The notes beneath the pieces were generated by a model. That model ran no database searches and was not told where the DNA came from. It saw only the letters and a list, made by a program, of their open reading frames with translations. From the IMG/VR virus record IMGVR_UViG_3300027704_003324, positions 62,001-126,000 of that record: a stretch of 64,000 bases of DNA. One strand, written 5' to 3'. The stretch comes from a virus. Below, one piece after another: positions 51,659-60,803 of the stretch (its first letter is position 1; the number at the start of each line of letters is the position of its first letter). Made by a program: the position numbers and the translations under genes.

Positions 51659-52465
51659 CTAAGAACCAAAATATAAGTTTTTATCAGAGTCAAAATACAA
51701 TCCTCCGACTACTGGTGTTGGTGTAGTAGATTGAGATGTTAATAAAAGAACTCCGGTACTTGAAACCTTAAATAGTTCTTTAGATCCTGATGTAAGAGTG
51801 AAAGGATTTGTATTGCCTGTCATATTGATAGACATCGATCCTGTTACCTCTATATTTCTATTTGTTGAATGATATGATCCAGTTTGTGCAAATATACTGG
51901 ATGCTCCAGCTAAAGTTGTAACTGCATTAATAAAATGTGATGAACCTGTGTTAACATTTACACCGTTACTGTCTAAAGTGATACCTGAACCTGCATTTAC
52001 ATCTAATGATACAGAACCTTGAGTTCCTCCTCCTGAAAGTCCATCTCCTGCAAATACTGCTGCAATATCTCCAGTTCCTGATATATTCTGTGGTTCCCAT
52101 CTATTATTTGATTGACTCCAAGCTAATACATCTCCATCGTCTAATGAACCAGTATTTACATCTGATAAGTCTCCTAATGTTGATGCTCCTCCACTTCCTC
52201 CAAAGCCATTAAATACACTCCATGTTACTGAATCGGCAAAGGTACTAACATAATCTGCTAATGTAACAGATGCTTGATATGTAGCTGAAGATCCTTCAAC
52301 CCAAACTATTTGTCCGTCTGTTGCCCTGTTTGCTGGTATGTTATTAAGATCTGAGGTGTCTCTTACTGTATAGAATGCACCTTTTAGATACTGTATATCC
52401 GCAAACGCAACACCCGAACTACTGGCTGCTGATGTTAACTCTAATTTTGAAGTATATACTGGCAT
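51659..52465 (-). CDS. Fibre-like protein (268 aa)
   Basis: A 268-residue Ser/Thr/Gly-rich protein starting M-P-V-Y-T-S-K-L-E-L-T-S. It has T-L-G-D-L-S-D-V-N-T-G and V-L-A-W-S-Q-S-N-N-R-W-E-P, a pattern common in phage tail fibres, and G-D-G-L-S-G-G-G-T-Q-G-S-V similar to the 480-residue fibre. The end (G-G-L-Y-F-D-S-D-K-N-L-Y-F-G) resembles a short beta-hairpin. Role in host binding is inferred from location between two fibre genes. Confidence 0.75.
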   Translation of the reverse strand: MPVYTSKLELTSAASSSGVAFADIQYLKGAFYTVRDTSDLNNIPANRATDGQIVWVEGSSATYQASVTLADYVSTFADSVTWSVFNGFGGSGGASTLGDLSDVNTGSLDDGDVLAWSQSNNRWEPQNISGTGDIAAVFAGDGLSGGGTQGSVSLDVNAGSGITLDSNGVNVNTGSSHFINAVTTLAGASSIFAQTGSYHSTNRNIEVTGSMSINMTGNTNPFTLTSGSKELFKVSSTGVLLLTSQSTTPTPVVGGLYFDSDKNLYFGS

Positions 52466-52482
52466 ATTCTATCTTTATATTA

Positions 52483-55400
52483 TTATGTTGGTAGACTTCC
52501 GTTAGCTGCAACAAGTCTTATTTTAAAAGCTGTTGCTATTGCATTTTGTGACTTTCTACCAAATACAAACCATTCGTTATATCCTAAATGAGCAGTGTCA
52601 AGTACTATAGAATGTAATTCCCCTGTCTCTATTAAGAATCCTCCTCCATCTACATTCAAACAAGGGACTGCTCCTCCTGCTACACTGTTAAAGGTCTCTT
52701 GAATAGATGTCGGTAGGTTGCTCATATCTGATCCAGAAGGAAATAGAACTATTATCTGTCCAGTTGTAGCTGCAGAAATTAATCCTGCTGATGCTAATAC
52801 TGTATCTAAGTTAGACCCACTAAGTGTTGCCTGTAATGTTGCTGATTGTGATCCTGCTAATGATATTGAACTGTCTCCTATCGCTCCTGCTTTAAATTTA
52901 TAATAAGGTGATGCTGTATTTCCTGTATATGCTGTAACTTGTGGAGGAGTATCACCATTAAGAGTACTTGCTCCCATTACTGCATTATAATTACCTCCAA
53001 AACCAGCATCTGAACCATATGTGGAAGTATAAACATACACTTTACCGTAGTCAGCTGATTGAGCTATAACTACATTACCTGTATCTGTACCTGTTTTCCC
53101 GAAAGCATCAGTGGCTGTAGCTGTAAAGCTATAAGTTCCTGCTGCTAAAGCACTATTTGCATTTATATTGAATGATGTTCCATTACCATTATTAGATACT
53201 GCAGTAAATGATGAAGCATGTGTACCGGATAGTGCTAAAGTAATCGGATAATCTGCTTCTGTATCTGATATACTAACAGTTGCTGTTAATACTCCTGCTG
53301 TTATGCTATCTGTTTCTAAAGAACCTTGTTCTGATATAGTAACTGATGGGTTATTATTTGTTGCTACATTAATAGTTATGTTTGAACTACCGTGATTGTT
53401 GTATTGGTCTTGGTACTGTATAGTACTTGTTATAGTATCTCCTGATCCAGTAGTAGAACCGCTAATATTAAGGTTAAGACTTAAATTACCGCTACTATTA
53501 ACTGCTATTGCATCATTAGAAGAAGTAAAAGCTTGTACTACTTGTGATCCATAGTTTGGACTATAATTAACTCCGACATCTCCCTGTGTTCCTGTTCTTC
53601 CATTGGTATTGGTTCTAATAATGTCACCAGTTCCTGCTGATTCTATTATATAGTATGTACCGTTATTAGTTAATGTACCAGTTTGTGCTTGTGCAATTGT
53701 AAATGCATGACTAGATGTCCTAGTTTCAAAGCCATGTTCGTCGGCAATTGATGCTGTTACTGAATATACACCGGCTGTTAGAGGAGAAGTAGCTCTTATC
53801 AACCTAGAAGTACCAGATACAACTGATTCTAAGCTATCTCCATTAAATGATGCTGAATAAGAAGTGTAGTCTATTGTATTTCCTTCTGAGTCATTAAATG
53901 CTAATGCTACTAGGTTGTTTCCAGCGATTGCCTTGTTAGTATTTAAGTTAGCATTAGTATTAGTAAATGTTATAGTAGGAGCTGTATTATCTGTTACGTT
54001 TAATGTAAAGTTCTGTGTTGAAGGTGTATTAAAAGCATTAGTTGCTGTTACTGTTCCGTTAATCTGTGTTCCTCCTACTTCAGATGATCCTGATACATTA
54101 TAATTAACTGTTAGATAGCCTGAGCTATTAATTGCTAACTTACTGTTCGGTGTGACACCCCATGTTACTGATTGATTAGCTGTAAATTGTGATGTAGTAC
54201 CGGAGTATCCATTTGAATTATCGTATAATGATGATCCATTAGTAGCTGATTCAATTACATATAAAGAAGTCTCTCCACTAATAGTAGGAGCACCATCATC
54301 AGATATCGGGATTGTTATTATACCTGTATCTGTACCGTTGTTATATGCATCAGTAACAGTAACTCGGTACTTATAGCTATTAACTATATCGGAGTTAAGG
54401 AAAACTGCTGCTTTTCTTGTTACTACTCCGGTTGATGATATGTCAAAAGCATTTTCTGTTGGATCAGAGACACTAGTCCCAGTGTATGTACCTAACGAGA
54501 TTGCTGATGAATCTAATTCTATACCAATTAATGTAACTGTTTTAAATACTATGGTATCTCCTTCTGGGTCAGTTGCTGTTATTGTTCCTGCAGCTGCATT
54601 ACCTGCACTATTCTCACTTAATCCAGTAACTGTTTGAGCATTGACAGTTGGCTGTGTATTATCTGTTACGTTAATAGTGATAGGAATCTGTACAAATGAA
54701 TTGTTGTCATCTCCATCACTAAAATGTTGATCAGATGCTGTAATGCTTAGTGTATGTGTTGTTTTTGTTTCATAATCTAATGAACCAGTTACCTGATTGA
54801 TAGTTACGTAGGTTGGTGACTTAACTATACTAAATAAATCACCTGAATCTGATCCTGATGTGATTGTTATAGTGTCAGTTTCAGTATCTGTAAAATATAT
54901 CTTTGTTATCTCTCCTGCTGCTGCGTTTTCATTTCTAGATGTAGTGAAAGAGCTTATTACATTACCTCCAACGCTTGTTTCTCTAAATTGTGGTGCTGCA
55001 TTTGCAGTTACTGTTACATATATAGTCTTTAATGTGAAAGCTCCTATAGTATCTGTTGCTCTTACGATTACAGGGTGTGCTAATGTATCATCTCCTCTAT
55101 TAGCTGTATTAAATGCTGCTACTGTAGGTAATACTGCTAGTTTTAGTACTCCACTTACAATATTTACATAGCCATCTGTATAAGAACTATCTATTGTGAA
55201 TGTAATTGCTTGAGATTCAGCATCTGTACCAGCTAATGTAACTAAACTTGTTCCAATTGGTTCATACTCTGCTACTACTTGGTTACCTGTAGAGATAGTA
55301 GGTGCTGTATTGGGATAAAAGACTGCTTCTAAGAAATCTTCTATTGTATTTGCTGTTCCAGGGTTATATGAGTTAAATAAAGGGTGTTCTGTGTTAGATA

Positions 55401-57171
55401 CTACTCTATTACCATCAAATTGGTTATTAAAAGCTGATTGTTGAGTTCCATCTTTGTTCATAAACTTAATAGACCCTGAGCTGATATATAAATGTTGCCA
55501 AGGTTTAACAGATGTACCTAAATCATTAGTAGATGAACCTGGTATTATGCTTCCGGTAACTATTTGGTTACCTATAAAGGTATTAGACCCTGTACTAGCG
55601 AAAGAACCGGTTTTATTATTTAATCCTGTTATATCACTATGACTTCCTACAGCATATGAAGATGTAGCCTGTAAAAGACCTAGTACTGAGGCTTCTATTG
55701 AGCCTGTAAATGTGTTTAAGCCTGTTACATCTGCTTGAACTGATGCTGTTATGTATCCTAATGCTTCTACTTGTAAAGAAGAGGATAATATACCTGCATT
55801 TAGTGAATTTAAGTAAGACCCTGTAGATGCTTTAAGAGCATTAACTTCATTTTGTAAGGAACCAGTGCTTAAAGTCAAATTATCGACTTTAGATTGAATA
55901 GAACCTGTAAATAGGTTAATACTTGTTATATCACTATGACTTCCTACAGCATATGATGAAGTAGCACTTAATAGCCCTTGAACTGTAGCTTCTATTGAGC
56001 TTGTAAAGGTATTAAGACCGGTAACATCAGATTGAACTGAAGAAGTGATGTATCCTAGTGTTTCTATTTGTAAAGATGATGATATAGTACCTTCTGGTAT
56101 CTCTGTATGTGCAGAAGATAGAAATCCTAATGAGGATATCTGAGCTGATGAAGATATAATGCTATTAGGTAAAGAACTAAGGAATGAACCCGTTACAGCC
56201 TTAATAGAATTTACTTCTGTCTGTATAGATGATGTAAAAGTGTTTAGTCCTGCTACATCTGAACTTACTGATGCTGTTATGTATCCTAAAGCTGTTATTT
56301 GTGCTGATGAAGACAGTATACCTGCATTAATACCGGTAAGGTATGATCCAGAAGCTGATGTTAGGTTATCTACCTTAATTTCTATTGACCCAGTAAAGGT
56401 ATTAAGCCCTTCTACGTCAGTAGATGCTGAAGATGTTACAAACCCTAGTGATTCAATCTGTAATGACGATGATACTGTACCAGAGTTAACTGTTCCAAAG
56501 CCTAATGCTGTAATTTGAGCAGAAGAAGAAACTATACCCGGTGGTTTGCTTGTAATCTCTTGATAAGTTGATCCTGTAATATATAATAAAGATTCTATTT
56601 GTGCAGAAGAGCTTATAATAGAAGATGGTATGTTACTTAGTTGGTTAAAACTTGCTATTCCTGAAGAGGTAACAAATCCTAAAGAAGCAATCTGTTGTGA
56701 CCCGGATATTACATCTCTTTTAAATCCTAAGTTAAGTAATTGTTGTGAACCGGATAAGGCATTCTTTATGAACCCTAATCCTTCTACTTGAATAGATGAT
56801 GATACTATGTTACTAGCATCTACTCTACTAAAGTATGATGAAGTTAACTGTTCTAATGCTTCTACCTTAGTTTCTAGTGTTCCGGAAACAATTTCTATTG
56901 CTGCTAAACGCTTATCTACTGATCCAGTATAGGTATTTATTGAGCTTGAGTGTAAGTTTAAAGGGAGTAACGAAGATCCAGTAGCACTTCCAGCTTCTAA
57001 TGAAGCTATACGGTTAATTACATCAGATCCATTAAAAGTAAGTGAGGACCCTGTAATGTTCAACGAACCTGTTAAGTTCAAGGCATTCATCCCTGGTCTT
57101 AACTCGGTTTGCATCACGTTGTCTTTTCTAAAGACGAGTGATCCTGATATTTCTCCTATGAACTTTGACAT
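52483..57171 (-). CDS. Giant tail fibre with cadherin-like repeats
   Basis: At 1562 residues, two regions are visible. Residues to about 600 are repeats of S-S-A-Q-I-x-x-L-G-F/Y-I-T and L-N-T-F-T-G-S-I-E-x-x-V, forming a fibrous shaft. From about 620 to 1380 lie several cadherin/Ig-like beta domains with N-E-N-A-A-A-G, L-S-E-N-S-A-G-N-A, A-T-D-P-E-G-D-T and D-T-E-A-D-Y-P-I, where the D-x-E/D-x-D motifs would bind calcium. The last 180 residues form a distinct domain (V-Y-V-Y-T-S-T-Y-G-S to the end) containing a Cys, a candidate receptor-binding tip. It is the promoter-proximal fibre gene, with a TATTTATA motif 55 bases before the ATG. Confidence 0.85.
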   Translation of the reverse strand: MSKFIGEISGSLVFRKDNVMQTELRPGMNALNLTGSLNITGSSLTFNGSDVINRIASLEAGSATGSSLLPLNLHSSSINTYTGSVDKRLAAIEIVSGTLETKVEALEQLTSSYFSRVDASNIVSSSIQVEGLGFIKNALSGSQQLLNLGFKRDVISGSQQIASLGFVTSSGIASFNQLSNIPSSIISSSAQIESLLYITGSTYQEITSKPPGIVSSSAQITALGFGTVNSGTVSSSLQIESLGFVTSSASTDVEGLNTFTGSIEIKVDNLTSASGSYLTGINAGILSSSAQITALGYITASVSSDVAGLNTFTSSIQTEVNSIKAVTGSFLSSLPNSIISSSAQISSLGFLSSAHTEIPEGTISSSLQIETLGYITSSVQSDVTGLNTFTSSIEATVQGLLSATSSYAVGSHSDITSINLFTGSIQSKVDNLTLSTGSLQNEVNALKASTGSYLNSLNAGILSSSLQVEALGYITASVQADVTGLNTFTGSIEASVLGLLQATSSYAVGSHSDITGLNNKTGSFASTGSNTFIGNQIVTGSIIPGSSTNDLGTSVKPWQHLYISSGSIKFMNKDGTQQSAFNNQFDGNRVVSNTEHPLFNSYNPGTANTIEDFLEAVFYPNTAPTISTGNQVVAEYEPIGTSLVTLAGTDAESQAITFTIDSSYTDGYVNIVSGVLKLAVLPTVAAFNTANRGDDTLAHPVIVRATDTIGAFTLKTIYVTVTANAAPQFRETSVGGNVISSFTTSRNENAAAGEITKIYFTDTETDTITITSGSDSGDLFSIVKSPTYVTINQVTGSLDYETKTTHTLSITASDQHFSDGDDNNSFVQIPITINVTDNTQPTVNAQTVTGLSENSAGNAAAGTITATDPEGDTIVFKTVTLIGIELDSSAISLGTYTGTSVSDPTENAFDISSTGVVTRKAAVFLNSDIVNSYKYRVTVTDAYNNGTDTGIITIPISDDGAPTISGETSLYVIESATNGSSLYDNSNGYSGTTSQFTANQSVTWGVTPNSKLAINSSGYLTVNYNVSGSSEVGGTQINGTVTATNAFNTPSTQNFTLNVTDNTAPTITFTNTNANLNTNKAIAGNNLVALAFNDSEGNTIDYTSYSASFNGDSLESVVSGTSRLIRATSPLTAGVYSVTASIADEHGFETRTSSHAFTIAQAQTGTLTNNGTYYIIESAGTGDIIRTNTNGRTGTQGDVGVNYSPNYGSQVVQAFTSSNDAIAVNSSGNLSLNLNISGSTTGSGDTITSTIQYQDQYNNHGSSNITINVATNNNPSVTISEQGSLETDSITAGVLTATVSISDTEADYPITLALSGTHASSFTAVSNNGNGTSFNINANSALAAGTYSFTATATDAFGKTGTDTGNVVIAQSADYGKVYVYTSTYGSDAGFGGNYNAVMGASTLNGDTPPQVTAYTGNTASPYYKFKAGAIGDSSISLAGSQSATLQATLSGSNLDTVLASAGLISAATTGQIIVLFPSGSDMSNLPTSIQETFNSVAGGAVPCLNVDGGGFLIETGELHSIVLDTAHLGYNEWFVFGRKSQNAIATAFKIRLVAANGSLPT

Positions 57172-57225
57172 TAAAGCTTTGCTATTTTATAATATTAAGA
57201 AAACCGTCGTAGTTGCCCACTTTAG

Positions 57226-57233
57226 TATAAATA
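57226..57233 (-). promoter_or_regulatory. TATTTATA candidate late promoter for the fibre block
   Basis: Coding-strand G-A-C-TATTTATA-C-T-A-A-A-G, nearly identical in flanks to the copy before the tape measure gene, 55 bases before the ATG. Confidence 0.5.
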
Positions 57234-57242
57234 GTCACCTGA

Positions 57243-58058
57243 TTAAAGGCTAGACTCATTTTCTGAAGTAAATTTGACCTCTGACTTGCTATATACTTTA
57301 CGATTGTTATGCATATGTGCATTGATAGCATCTGATATTATATGTCCTAGTAATGTAATGTTAAATTCTGTCTTAATCATCCTATCGCTACCTTGTACTA
57401 TTTCTGCTGAAGTAGAGTAGGTGTCTATCTGTGCTCTAAATCTATATTTATCTGGATCTCCCCAATAAGAGTCAGATGCAAAGTTTATTCCTTCGACAAT
57501 TTTATTATTTTGTTCAACATAGTCGGTGTATATTATACAAGAGTATATTATATTAACATAATCTGGTATAGCTACTGCATAATACTCTTCTTGAGGTTTC
57601 CTATTGTTTAATATCCCAAAATTATCGTAAATATTGGTTTTAGAATAGGAAGTTTTAAACACTCCCATATTGTTTGGTCCGTTAGCATCTAATTTGTTTC
57701 CTAAGTTTCTGTTTTTTGAGATACTATCTCTTCTAAACACTATTAAAGGTGCTTGCATCTTACCGTTCTTATCTCGGTAATACCCGTCTTTTTGCATTGC
57801 TGCCCATCGTTCAGGAGAACCATATACAAGAGGTACCTTTATAGGTTTGCCGTTCTGTGTTACAGTTGGTTGCAGTACTTCATTAAAGTAATAGTAAATT
57901 GCTTCATCAATATCTTTTATACCTACGCTGAAGTTTTTAACTGTATCGTTATCCCTTCTTATTTGCATAGCGCGATCTTTGCTTTTATCAATTGAAGCTC
58001 CTGTAAGGGCTGCAGATAATTGCTCTTGACTTTTCGGTATAGGTTTCTTTCCAGCCAT
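57243..58058 (-). CDS. gp15-like tail sheath terminator/completion protein
   Basis: A 271-residue protein. The pattern I-Y-Y-Y-F-N-E-V-L-Q-P and I-K-V-P-L-V-Y-G-S-P-E-R-W, followed by Y-S-C-I-I-Y-T-D-Y-V-E-Q-N-N-K-I-V-E-G, parallels T4 gp15 (V-P-I-T-Y-A-S-K-E-H-F, F-T-R-Y-E-D-D-M), the protein that caps the tail before head joining. The length is also close (T4 gp15 is 272 residues). It is one base after the neck-like gene, consistent with connector function. The match is by pattern only, so the gp number is tentative. Confidence 0.62.
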   Translation of the reverse strand: MAGKKPIPKSQEQLSAALTGASIDKSKDRAMQIRRDNDTVKNFSVGIKDIDEAIYYYFNEVLQPTVTQNGKPIKVPLVYGSPERWAAMQKDGYYRDKNGKMQAPLIVFRRDSISKNRNLGNKLDANGPNNMGVFKTSYSKTNIYDNFGILNNRKPQEEYYAVAIPDYVNIIYSCIIYTDYVEQNNKIVEGINFASDSYWGDPDKYRFRAQIDTYSTSAEIVQGSDRMIKTEFNITLLGHIISDAINAHMHNNRKVYSKSEVKFTSENESSL

Positions 58059-58059
58059 A

Positions 58060-58554
58060 TTATTCTCTATTTACTGCTTCTGTTATTCCTGCTCTGTCTG
58101 CTCTTGTTAAATGAGCATCAACTATAATCGACATAGATGAACCGAATCCAGATGTACTGCTAGTAAGATTGTATGTATTATCTCTTCCTAGAAATAAGGT
58201 ATTCTCTCTAACTGTATCAACTTCATAAAAATCATTATGCCATTGTACTATATCTCCTACCTCTGGAGGTAGTTCTGAGTCTATTAAGTCTTGTTTGATG
58301 AATGCAAAAGATGCTTCTCTTCCTAAATCAGGACCAAATTCTTTTATATCTATTACTTGATCTCCTCTAGTAATTAAACAGGCTATTTTAACTGCGTTCC
58401 AATAAGATTTCTGTAATGATTCTCCATATAGGTTCATACTAGAATCTTCTATACTCAATTTATGGTATAAAACTTCTTGCTCTACAATATCATGTAGCAG
58501 TTCCCTATTGATGTTAACCAATAAGTCAAAATCTCTGTTCGATCCAAATAGCAT
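58060..58554 (-). CDS. gp14-like neck/head-tail connector protein
   Basis: A 164-residue protein with L-Y-G-E-S-L-Q-K-S-Y-W, F-G-P-D-L-G-R-E-A-S-F-A-F and E-V-G-D-I-V-Q-W-H-N-D-F-Y-E-V-D, resembling the neck protein gp14 family (F-G-E-D-L-K-K-x-Y and E-G-D-L-I motifs). It would join the capsid portal region with the tail. Located between the gp15-like and gp13-like genes, with the 99-residue protein upstream, an order that fits a neck operon. Confidence 0.62.
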   Translation of the reverse strand: MLFGSNRDFDLLVNINRELLHDIVEQEVLYHKLSIEDSSMNLYGESLQKSYWNAVKIACLITRGDQVIDIKEFGPDLGREASFAFIKQDLIDSELPPEVGDIVQWHNDFYEVDTVRENTLFLGRDNTYNLTSSTSGFGSSMSIIVDAHLTRADRAGITEAVNRE

Positions 58555-58854
58555 TTATTTCTCTTCTATTGTTTCTGTTCCTATTTCCATACTAACTATA
58601 TTACTGTATTTAGTCATGGCATTTTTTTTAAAAGCTTCATATGCTTCAGTTCCTTCTTTTTGACTTATAAGTTTTACTTTATATGTAGCAACTAATGATT
58701 CTTGGTCTTGACTTGCTAATGTAACTGTTGTTACACCAGGTAATGCTCTAATAGCATCATCATATTTGCTAGGACCTTCATCACCAAAGGTAACTTTGAT
58801 CATTGCTTCGAATGTTCTGAATGTAATTTCAGATATAATTTGTGATAGTTTCAT
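58555..58854 (-). CDS. Hypothetical neck-operon protein (99 aa)
   Basis: A 99-residue protein with I-S-E-I-T-F-R-T-F-E-A-M-I-K-V-T-F-G and L-P-G-V-T-T-V-T-L-A-S-Q, then Y-K-V-K-L-I-S-Q-K, a compact alpha/beta pattern. No family recognised. Its stop abuts the gp14-like start and its ATG overlaps the gp13-like stop by one base, so it is co-translated with the connector proteins. Confidence 0.72.
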   Translation of the reverse strand: MKLSQIISEITFRTFEAMIKVTFGDEGPSKYDDAIRALPGVTTVTLASQDQESLVATYKVKLISQKEGTEAYEAFKKNAMTKYSNIVSMEIGTETIEEK

Positions 58855-60002
58855 TAACCTACGTATATTACCATTGGTACAGACTTTAAAATGTTCTCTA
58901 CATCTTCAGATTCTTTAGCCTGTGCTTCTAATTGTTTACTTCTAGATGTCATATCTAATAGCTCTCTTAAACTTAATAATAAAGCTCCTTTTTCACTTCT
59001 TGCATCTGCAAGCAGGTCAGCTTGGTTAAGAGTTGCTTCTGATCCCGGTACTGGTACTGTTGCATACTTCCCTCTGATATATCCTAATAGTTCTTTTGCT
59101 AATGCTAAAGTATATTGGAAAATCCACTGTCTACCAACACTATTAGTTTGTTTGTACTGTATATTTTCATAAGGTACTTCAGAAACATTTGTAATTACTG
59201 AATTGTTAGAGTTAAAGTTAGTTGATGCTTTGTCTTCCATCTTATAATACTCAAAATGTAAACTTCCTGATGCAGTAGGTATTGGGAATAACTTTAATTT
59301 ATTATTTGTCATTTCAAACGAAAAAGCGGACTTTCTAATTTGATCATTAAATTCAATTGCTTGTGTCTTTAGTACATCATAAGATGTTGGCATTAATAAA
59401 AAGTTAACTCCAGGACTAAATTTTCCAAAGTCAAATGCTCCCATTAAAGACTGTACACCTGTACCTGTTCCAGCATAAGGGTCAAAATACCTTTGTATCG
59501 CTGGTGCAGCTTCATAAAAGATTTTTCTTACTTCAATCTTTCCTGTAATGTTATTTTCTGCTGACCATGCATCAAAATCATAATTTTGTACATTTCTATT
59601 GATCGTTATTGAACCAGTATGTTTAGTTACGTTTCCACCTACTCCAGCTTCTGTTCCGTAGTGTTGAGATATTTGTATAATTCTACTTATGGTTGGATCA
59701 ATTACTTGGTTGTTCAAAGAACCTCTACTACCAGTAGAAGAGCCTTCTAAACCTAAATAATTCTCTCTTATATTGTATTGAAATACTTCATTACCATATG
59801 TAGTTATAGCTTCTTCAAAACATGCATAAAAAGAGTTGTTATTCAATTCTACATCCATTAGAGGGTACCCTAATCTGGTAGCACAGAATTTAGCAACTTT
59901 ATCAGCATCTTGTTGAAAAGAGCTGTCAGCATCGTAAAACCCGAATGGAGTATTACCTGGTGCAAAGGTAGAACTTCCGTTCCATATAGTTACATTTGCC
60001 AT
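58854..60002 (-). CDS. gp13-like neck protein
   Basis: A 382-residue protein whose start, F-Y-D-A-D-S-S-F-Q-Q-D-A-D-K, then R-L-G-Y-P-L-M-D-V-E-L-N-N and E-E-A-I-T-T-Y-G-N-E-V, matches the N-terminus of the T4-like neck protein gp13 in marine phages. The centre is beta-rich and the C-terminus is helical (A-D-A-R-S-E-K-G-A-L-L-L-S-L-R-E-L). It should form a ring between portal and tail and retain DNA. A TATTTATT-type variant lies 14 bases upstream of the ATG. Confidence 0.78.
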   Translation of the reverse strand: MANVTIWNGSSTFAPGNTPFGFYDADSSFQQDADKVAKFCATRLGYPLMDVELNNNSFYACFEEAITTYGNEVFQYNIRENYLGLEGSSTGSRGSLNNQVIDPTISRIIQISQHYGTEAGVGGNVTKHTGSITINRNVQNYDFDAWSAENNITGKIEVRKIFYEAAPAIQRYFDPYAGTGTGVQSLMGAFDFGKFSPGVNFLLMPTSYDVLKTQAIEFNDQIRKSAFSFEMTNNKLKLFPIPTASGSLHFEYYKMEDKASTNFNSNNSVITNVSEVPYENIQYKQTNSVGRQWIFQYTLALAKELLGYIRGKYATVPVPGSEATLNQADLLADARSEKGALLLSLRELLDMTSRSKQLEAQAKESEDVENILKSVPMVIYVG

Positions 60003-60027
60003 ATATTAGTTTTCTAATAAATAGGGA

Positions 60028-60714
60028 CTAATCTCTGAAGGTTTGGTATACTTTCAAGATAGGTGCCACTATATCGTGTCTATGATTGGTTTCTAATGAA
60101 GCTGTTTGAAAACCTTCTACGTTCTCTTCAATTCTAGATAGAAAAGAAAATCCAGTTTCTCTTTTGTCTTTTAAGTCTATTTGAGCCATATCTCCACATA
60201 TTACCATTTTAGAATTTTTCCCTAATCTTCCGATTACGGTTTCCATTTGAGTATGTGTTACGTTCTGAGCTTCGTCAACTATTACAAATGCATTTACAAA
60301 AGTCCTTCCTCTTAGAAAAGCAAAAGGAACTATTTCTATAATTTCGTCGTCTATTAATTTTGTTACTTTTTCTTTGCTGTAAAGCATGTGTAAGTTATGA
60401 TAGATAGGCGCTAACCAAGGGTCCATTTTTTCTCTTATATCTCCTGGTAAAAAGCCTATATCTTCTTTAGACACAGTAGGTCTTGTTATAATAACCTTAT
60501 CTACTTGTTTGGTAAATAACATATCTAAAGCTACTTGAGTTGCTATTAATGTCTTACCAGATCCTGCCATTCCTTTAATGACTGTTATTGGAGCAGTAAG
60601 AATTTTAGCTTTAGCTTCTTTTTGTTCTTCGTTTAATTGTACTTTAAATTTAATTGGGTTCTTAGGCCTCTTCTTTACTGAAAATACCTCATCGGTATGG
60701 TGTCTTTGTGGCAT
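60028..60714 (-). CDS. phoH: PhoH-like P-loop ATPase
   Basis: I take the ATG at 60714 (M-P-Q-R-H-H), giving 228 residues; the frame is open to 60795 but that would cross a terminator and promoter. Walker A is G-M-A-G-S-G-K-T at 48-55, R-P-T-V follows, and Walker B is V-I-V-D-E-A-Q-N. This is the PhoH family, whose role in phages is unclear; proposed roles include RNA handling and phosphate stress. It sits between the major capsid and neck genes, with its own terminator-promoter module upstream, so it is late in this phage. Confidence 0.9.
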   Translation of the reverse strand: MPQRHHTDEVFSVKKRPKNPIKFKVQLNEEQKEAKAKILTAPITVIKGMAGSGKTLIATQVALDMLFTKQVDKVIITRPTVSKEDIGFLPGDIREKMDPWLAPIYHNLHMLYSKEKVTKLIDDEIIEIVPFAFLRGRTFVNAFVIVDEAQNVTHTQMETVIGRLGKNSKMVICGDMAQIDLKDKRETGFSFLSRIEENVEGFQTASLETNHRHDIVAPILKVYQTFRD

Positions 60715-60740
60715 GTTTATAACTTTATTTGATTTATAAC

Positions 60741-60748
60741 TATAAATA
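60741..60748 (-). promoter_or_regulatory. TATTTATA candidate late promoter
   Basis: Coding-strand C-C-TATTTATA-G 27 bases before the phoH ATG, 13 bases after the T tract of the capsid terminator. Confidence 0.55.
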
Positions 60749-60753
60749 GGACA

Positions 60754-60778
60754 TAAAAAAAGAGGCCCGAAGGCCTCT
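60754..60778 (-). terminator. Strong intrinsic terminator after the major capsid gene
   Basis: Minus-strand AGAGGCC-TTCG-GGCCTCT forms a perfect 7-bp stem with a stable UUCG tetraloop, followed by a run of seven T. It begins 26 bases after the capsid stop codon. This is the clearest terminator in the window. Confidence 0.95.
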
Positions 60779-60803
60779 CTTAATAATTTAGTCAAGATAT
60801 AGA

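Noticed and set aside
60715-60795. Longer start of the PhoH-like protein at 60795
   Set aside because: It would begin inside the capsid terminator and cross the TATTTATA motif. M-P-Q-R-H-H at 60714 follows a typical A-rich leader.
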